Origin: Acidobacteriota bacterium
Lineage (GTDB): Bacteria; Acidobacteriota; Terriglobia; Terriglobales; Acidobacteriaceae
Length of the DNA stretch: 9,683 bases
NCBI GenBank assembly: GCA_021811745.1
Contig: JAJZNH010000594.1
Location: 1 to 9,683 of the forward strand
Reading direction: 5' to 3'
Shown: in pieces, positions 7,013-9,683 of the stretch
Numbering within the stretch: the first letter of the stretch is position 1
Layout: each line of letters begins with the position of its first letter
Notes under the pieces: generated by a model
What the model was told of the DNA's origin: nothing
What the model saw: only the letters and a program-made list of their open reading frames with translations
Database searches by the model: none
Made by a program: the position numbers and the translations under genes

Positions 7013-7074
7013 CTTCAATTCTTTGCGACAATTGTGATTAAGGCTATACCCTGTATGTATGTTATGCAATCGTG

Positions 7075-7103
7075 AATGTATGCCTTCTGTTGCATTACGT
7101 CAA
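7075..7103 (-). promoter_or_regulatory. Candidate promoter for the pilin-to-virB6 segment
   Basis: On the minus strand TTGACG (7103-7098) and TACATT (7080-7075) are separated by exactly 17 bases, a good fit to a sigma-70-type -35/-10 pair (5/6 and 4/6 matches). Transcription would begin near 7068 and leave a leader of roughly 90 bases before the pilin ATG. This would allow extra expression of the pilin, which is needed in high copy number. It is a sequence match only; sigma factor use in the host is unknown. Confidence 0.45.
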
Positions 7104-7143
7104 AGGCCTTCTCTGCGCGCCTGCAGGACAGGTCGACACCGGC

Positions 7144-8439
7144 TTAGCGGGAGCCCGTTTTGTTCGTCTGTATAGGCTTCACGAACACAACGTTGATTTC
7201 CGTCCCGGCGGGGATGGTCACAACGATATGCTGCCCGTTGTTCAGCATCTGGACCTGGCTGTCCGCGGCATTGCCGATATTCAGCGCCGCCTGCTGTTTG
7301 ACCATGTCAGACTCGCTGTATGCGCCGCTCATGTTCGATCCGCCGGCCACCATGGCCGTGGCCTCTCCCAGGCCCGCCATGGTGGCAACCAGGAATTGTT
7401 TGGCCAGGTTCTTGCCCGTCACGATGCCCTTGATCGGCATCATGTTTTTGTCCAGCGCGACTGCCGCGATCGGGACCGTCGTGCCATCCGGAAACTGTAA
7501 CGACGAAAAAGACAGCCCGGCATAGCCGGACGCATTGACCTGGTTCATGGTGCCGATCGCGCGGCTTCCCGCGGGAATCAGGACCTTCCCGTCCCGCATA
7601 TAGTTGTATTGGATCGCGGCCACTACGGGCACGCTGATCTCCGCGCTGCTGGCGGATGTTTCCGTCCTTGCTCCGATGTGATAGCCCGGCTCCAGGCCAA
7701 GGTTGGCGATTGGGAATTCATTTCCCGCAGACTGAGTGCCCGCTGTCGATGATTGATTGGTCAGCGTGAACGTCACCGACTGTTTCGTTACCTGATCGGA
7801 GTACGCCCTTTTGTCCTCCTGCGACAGGGGCGCGGCCAGAGTGGTTGGAGGGGTTTGCCCTGCATAGGGGGTAGGCTGCCAAGTACCATTTCCGGTGTGT
7901 GCGGACTGCGGAAAGGGATGGATCAGATTCAGCGGTTTGGCCTGCTGCGCGCCAGGCGCCTGATTTTCGCCTGACTGCAGGGTGCGGTACGGACTGCCTT
8001 TGGCGGCAGGATTTGTTTGCGCCTGGTTTGCGCTCTGGGCTTCGTTGGCCTTTCGCGCCGCTTCGACCGCTGGATTGCGCGTCATTTCAATGGCCTGGGG
8101 AGTCACATCGTTGCTCCCGAGCGGTGTCGTGTCCGCAGCGCGCTTGTCGGCGGGAGCTGCAATTATGGGGCCCGCTTTCTTTACGACCGACCCAATGTCC
8201 ACCTGGCGATGCCGTGAATTTGCGGCTTGCTTCCTGGCGACGTTCTTGTGCGAGATCAGGACCAGCGCAACCAAGACCACAACAACACCCCCGACGATGC
8301 GGGCCACGAGCGATTGCGTCGTTGCCTTCGTGAGCAGGCCGCTTCCCTTCCCTATCGCCGGTTTGGCGGCGGCAGCGCCTTGGGGATTGGAATCGGAATT
8401 GTTGTCCGGAAGCAGCACTTTCTCGTCGGATGTAGGCAT
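7144..8439 (-). CDS. virB10: VirB10/TrbI-type core complex protein
   Basis: The product is 431 residues with the classic VirB10 order. A short cytoplasmic N-terminus (1-45) precedes one membrane helix (about 47-63, RIVGGVVVVLVALVLIS). A long Pro-, Gln- and Ala-rich periplasmic linker runs over about 90-205, and a C-terminal beta domain over about 245-422. In the C-terminal domain VPVVAAIQYNYMRDGKVLIP, AGSRAIGTMNQV, LQFPDGTTVPI and the final VTIPAGTEINVVFVKPI are the marks of TrbI/VirB10. VirB10 spans the envelope, linking inner-membrane ATPases to the outer-membrane pore with VirB9. AAAGGA lies about 10 bases before ATG 8439, and virB9 ends 24 bases upstream. A hydrophobic helical stretch at 345-366 (LAKQFLVATMAGLGEATAMV) corresponds to the region that forms the outer-membrane helices in VirB10 structures. 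Confidence 0.94.
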   Translation of the reverse strand: MPTSDEKVLLPDNNSDSNPQGAAAAKPAIGKGSGLLTKATTQSLVARIVGGVVVVLVALVLISHKNVARKQAANSRHRQVDIGSVVKKAGPIIAAPADKRAADTTPLGSNDVTPQAIEMTRNPAVEAARKANEAQSANQAQTNPAAKGSPYRTLQSGENQAPGAQQAKPLNLIHPFPQSAHTGNGTWQPTPYAGQTPPTTLAAPLSQEDKRAYSDQVTKQSVTFTLTNQSSTAGTQSAGNEFPIANLGLEPGYHIGARTETSASSAEISVPVVAAIQYNYMRDGKVLIPAGSRAIGTMNQVNASGYAGLSFSSLQFPDGTTVPIAAVALDKNMMPIKGIVTGKNLAKQFLVATMAGLGEATAMVAGGSNMSGAYSESDMVKQQAALNIGNAADSQVQMLNNGQHIVVTIPAGTEINVVFVKPIQTNKTGSR

Positions 8440-8463
8440 TGAAATATTGTCCTTTCGGGATGA

Positions 8464-9510
8464 TTAGTTTCCAGGAGCGACAAACGAAAGCGGCAACAGC
8501 AGCGGCGCATCGACCGCGCTGTCGATGGCAACTTGCAGCACCATCTTGTCCTTGGTTTGCTTGAAGTCGGGGCGAGCGTAGACGACTGCCGCGTCCAGCC
8601 GTTGGCTGGGCGCAAGCTTAGTGGAAGTCATCTTGTAGGTTTTAATCGGGACCTGCTCCGATAAGGACTGGGGCTTCTTCTTGCTTCTTTTTTTGGCCTT
8701 CGGATTCAGGAGTTGGATCTGGGGCGGCAAAACTTCAATCCAGTGGTCGCTGACATTGACCACGGAGTAGCTCAATGTCATCACATCGTCGTGCTGGGTA
8801 AAGTTCCCCAACGCAACCTGGAAGGAACCCGGCGTCATCTTGTCCGGGTAGACCTGCTTTTTCAGATCTTCTCCAGAGATGTACATGGGAGCTGCCACGT
8901 CCGTCTGGCGATCGAGCGCGGCTTCGACCGGGGTGGCCCCACGCACGGAAAAGCCGGGACCGGACATCGGACTGTCCGCGGCAATTGCTGGCGTCCCGCC
9001 CGCATACACAGTCACGCCATCGCCCACGACCGTCCCGGACATATCGTTCCCTGCGGGGGCTGGAGCGTTCGCGGCATCGGTATTGATTCGCATCATCGGT
9101 TGCGGATTGCTGTAGTCCACGACATAGTCCACCGGAAGGGAAGAACCGGCGTCCCCGGAAGACTCCAATGTGAGACTCAAGGTGCGCCCGGAGGCCAGGG
9201 CAACCAGCAGGTTCGAGTTTGCGGACTCGTGCGTTGTCGGCTTGACAAAGACAAGCCGGGGCTCGTCCTTGCTGTGTTCCGCCGCGAACAACGTCGGGGC
9301 CCCAACCGCGATCGATGTTACGGTCTCTGGAAGATGAATGGTCGTTGTGTAGAGCGGTTGCAAATGGACGGTATACACAAGTTTGGAGTTGACCGTCTCA
9401 CTGTCGATATTGGGTGTGACCTTGATCGGCGTGGATGCCGGGCGCTGCGCCATGAGCGTGGCAGGAAAGATGGAGGAAAACAAAAGGACCTTGGCGATGA
9501 CTCGATTCAT
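8464..9510 (-). CDS. virB9: VirB9/TrbG-like secreted core protein with atypical C-terminal half
   Basis: The product is 348 residues with a signal peptide (1-21, MNRVIAKVLLFSSIFPATLM, cut after MA before QRP) and no lipobox cysteine. Residues 43-115 match the VirB9 N-terminal domain: YTVHLQPLYTTTIHLPE, VTSIAVGAPTLF, RLVFVKPTTHESANSNLLV and a beta-rich stretch. A Gly/Ala/Pro-rich linker (143-195) follows. Residues 205-348 form a second beta-rich domain with MYISGEDLKKQVYP, VMTLSYSVVNVSDHWIEVLP, a basic patch KAKKRSKKK (271-279) and VVYARPDF. The VirB9 C-terminal motif of the F-D-D-G type is not seen. The start overlaps the preceding stop as ATGA, and the Shine-Dalgarno is weak (AGAAAG), suggesting coupling. 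Directly upstream of virB10 is the normal place for virB9, which with VirB7 and VirB10 forms the outer-membrane core. Confidence 0.82.
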   Translation of the reverse strand: MNRVIAKVLLFSSIFPATLMAQRPASTPIKVTPNIDSETVNSKLVYTVHLQPLYTTTIHLPETVTSIAVGAPTLFAAEHSKDEPRLVFVKPTTHESANSNLLVALASGRTLSLTLESSGDAGSSLPVDYVVDYSNPQPMMRINTDAANAPAPAGNDMSGTVVGDGVTVYAGGTPAIAADSPMSGPGFSVRGATPVEAALDRQTDVAAPMYISGEDLKKQVYPDKMTPGSFQVALGNFTQHDDVMTLSYSVVNVSDHWIEVLPPQIQLLNPKAKKRSKKKPQSLSEQVPIKTYKMTSTKLAPSQRLDAAVVYARPDFKQTKDKMVLQVAIDSAVDAPLLLPLSFVAPGN

Positions 9511-9683
9511 GGTGTCGTCTTTCTGTTGTCTGGATTCACGGTGCTTGCTTCGTGATTTACGGTGCTTGCTTCGTGCCGCGCGAGGTCGCGAAAATACAGT
9601 GCCCGCACAGACGAAACATATTGAAATACGTCCGCATTGCTGTAACGCAGTCCCCGGCGCAGGATGGGATGGTCCCCGCAGTA
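9507..9683 (-). CDS. C-terminal end of an upstream cluster gene, product not identified
   Basis: A minus-strand frame is open from the right edge to a TGA at 9509-9507, giving 58 residues. Its stop overlaps the virB9 ATG as ATGA, the same junction type seen between other genes here, which supports it as a real gene end. The visible part reads CGDHPILRRGLRYSNADVFQ, then VRALYFRDLARH, and finishes with two copies of HEASTVN and a polar tail. The P-I-L-x-x-x-L-R-Y stretch recalls C-terminal tails of VirD4/TraG coupling proteins, but this is a faint impression, and other T4SS genes are possible. The end of the protein looks extended by the local DNA duplication. Confidence 0.6.
   Translation of the reverse strand, partial: YCGDHPILRRGLRYSNADVFQYVSSVRALYFRDLARHEASTVNHEASTVNPDNRKTTP
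9534..9575. repeat. In-frame 21-bp tandem duplication
   Basis: Two adjacent 21-bp units (9534-9554 and 9555-9575) differ at one base (ATTCACGG versus ATTTACGG, both followed by TGCTTGCTTCGTG). On the minus strand each encodes HEASTVN near the end of the upstream partial gene. The unit length is a multiple of three, so the frame is kept and the stop still overlaps virB9. Confidence 0.9.

Larger units (their letters stand above)
6980..7143 (-). other. Non-coding gap between virB10 and the pilin gene
   Basis: This 164-base stretch is the only sizeable intergenic region in the window and is visibly more AT-rich in its middle than its flanks. It holds a candidate sigma-70-type promoter, a small hairpin touching the pilin ribosome binding site, and a 7-bp direct repeat ATGTATG (plus-strand view, 7055-7061 and 7076-7082) spaced 21 bp apart. 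I see no convincing rho-independent terminator for virB10, so read-through from upstream is likely. Confidence 0.7.

Noticed and set aside
6984..7031. Frames across the pilin leader region, including a 271-codon minus-strand frame extending into the six-helix gene
   Set aside because: That frame crosses two well-supported genes out of register and is Arg-rich shadow sequence. It has no Shine-Dalgarno and no domain.
7111..7143. GC-rich palindromes (CCTGCAGG, GTCGAC) just after virB10 as a possible terminator
   Set aside because: They are short restriction-site-like palindromes without a long stem or a following T run, so they do not make a rho-independent terminator.
8713..9555. A 280-codon plus-strand open frame opposite virB9
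   Set aside because: The minus strand carries a signal peptide and VirB9 motifs with linked neighbours. The plus-strand product is Arg/Gly/His-rich antisense composition without a domain.

Overview
The window is a dense, single-strand gene cluster. All twelve supported genes lie on the minus strand and are read from the right edge to the left, mostly with overlapping or nearly touching stop and start codons. The content is the membrane and core part of a type IV secretion system (T4SS), of the kind used for conjugation or effector export in diderm bacteria. Signal peptides, a VirB9/VirB10 pair and a VirB4 ATPase point to a Gram-negative-type envelope. Coding DNA is fairly GC-rich, and VirB4 avoids TTA, CTA and TCA codons over a long stretch. 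I lean weakly towards an environmental diderm such as an Acidobacteriota member or a proteobacterium, but nothing here fixes the phylum. No 16S, tRNA, transposase, CRISPR array, relaxase, origin or resistance gene is visible.

Layout in transcription order, right to left: the C-terminal end of an unidentified protein carrying an in-frame 21-bp tandem duplication (9507-9683); a VirB9/TrbG-like secreted protein with an unusual C-terminal half (8464-9510); VirB10/TrbI (7144-8439); a 164-bp non-coding gap with a candidate promoter and a hairpin next to a ribosome binding site (6980-7143); a VirB2/TrbC-like pilin precursor with a very long leader (6488-6979); a six-helix membrane protein (5803-6483); a small two-helix membrane protein (5459-5782); a protein made of two pilin-like hairpins in tandem (5002-5475); VirB3 (4649-5002); VirB4 (1857-4634); two adjacent VirB5/TrbJ-like secreted paralogues (1068-1841 and 256-1071); and the N-terminus of a VirB6/TrbL-like membrane protein running off the left edge (1-231).

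By family knowledge, VirB9 and VirB10 would form the envelope-spanning core, VirB3, VirB4 and VirB6 the inner-membrane platform and motor, VirB2-type pilins the fibre, and VirB5 the tip or adhesin. VirB8, VirB11, VirB1, VirB7, the coupling protein and a relaxase are not seen, so the system must continue outside the window if it is complete.

The most interesting features are repeated duplications within an otherwise recognisable T4SS. A VirB2-like helical hairpin ending in an L-S-x-[ST]-G-type motif appears once in the pilin, twice in the neighbouring 157-residue protein, and probably two or three times in the six-helix protein. VirB5 is duplicated in tandem, and VirB9 seems to have lost or replaced its usual C-terminal domain. 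This looks like a divergent T4SS lineage with an expanded pilin set.
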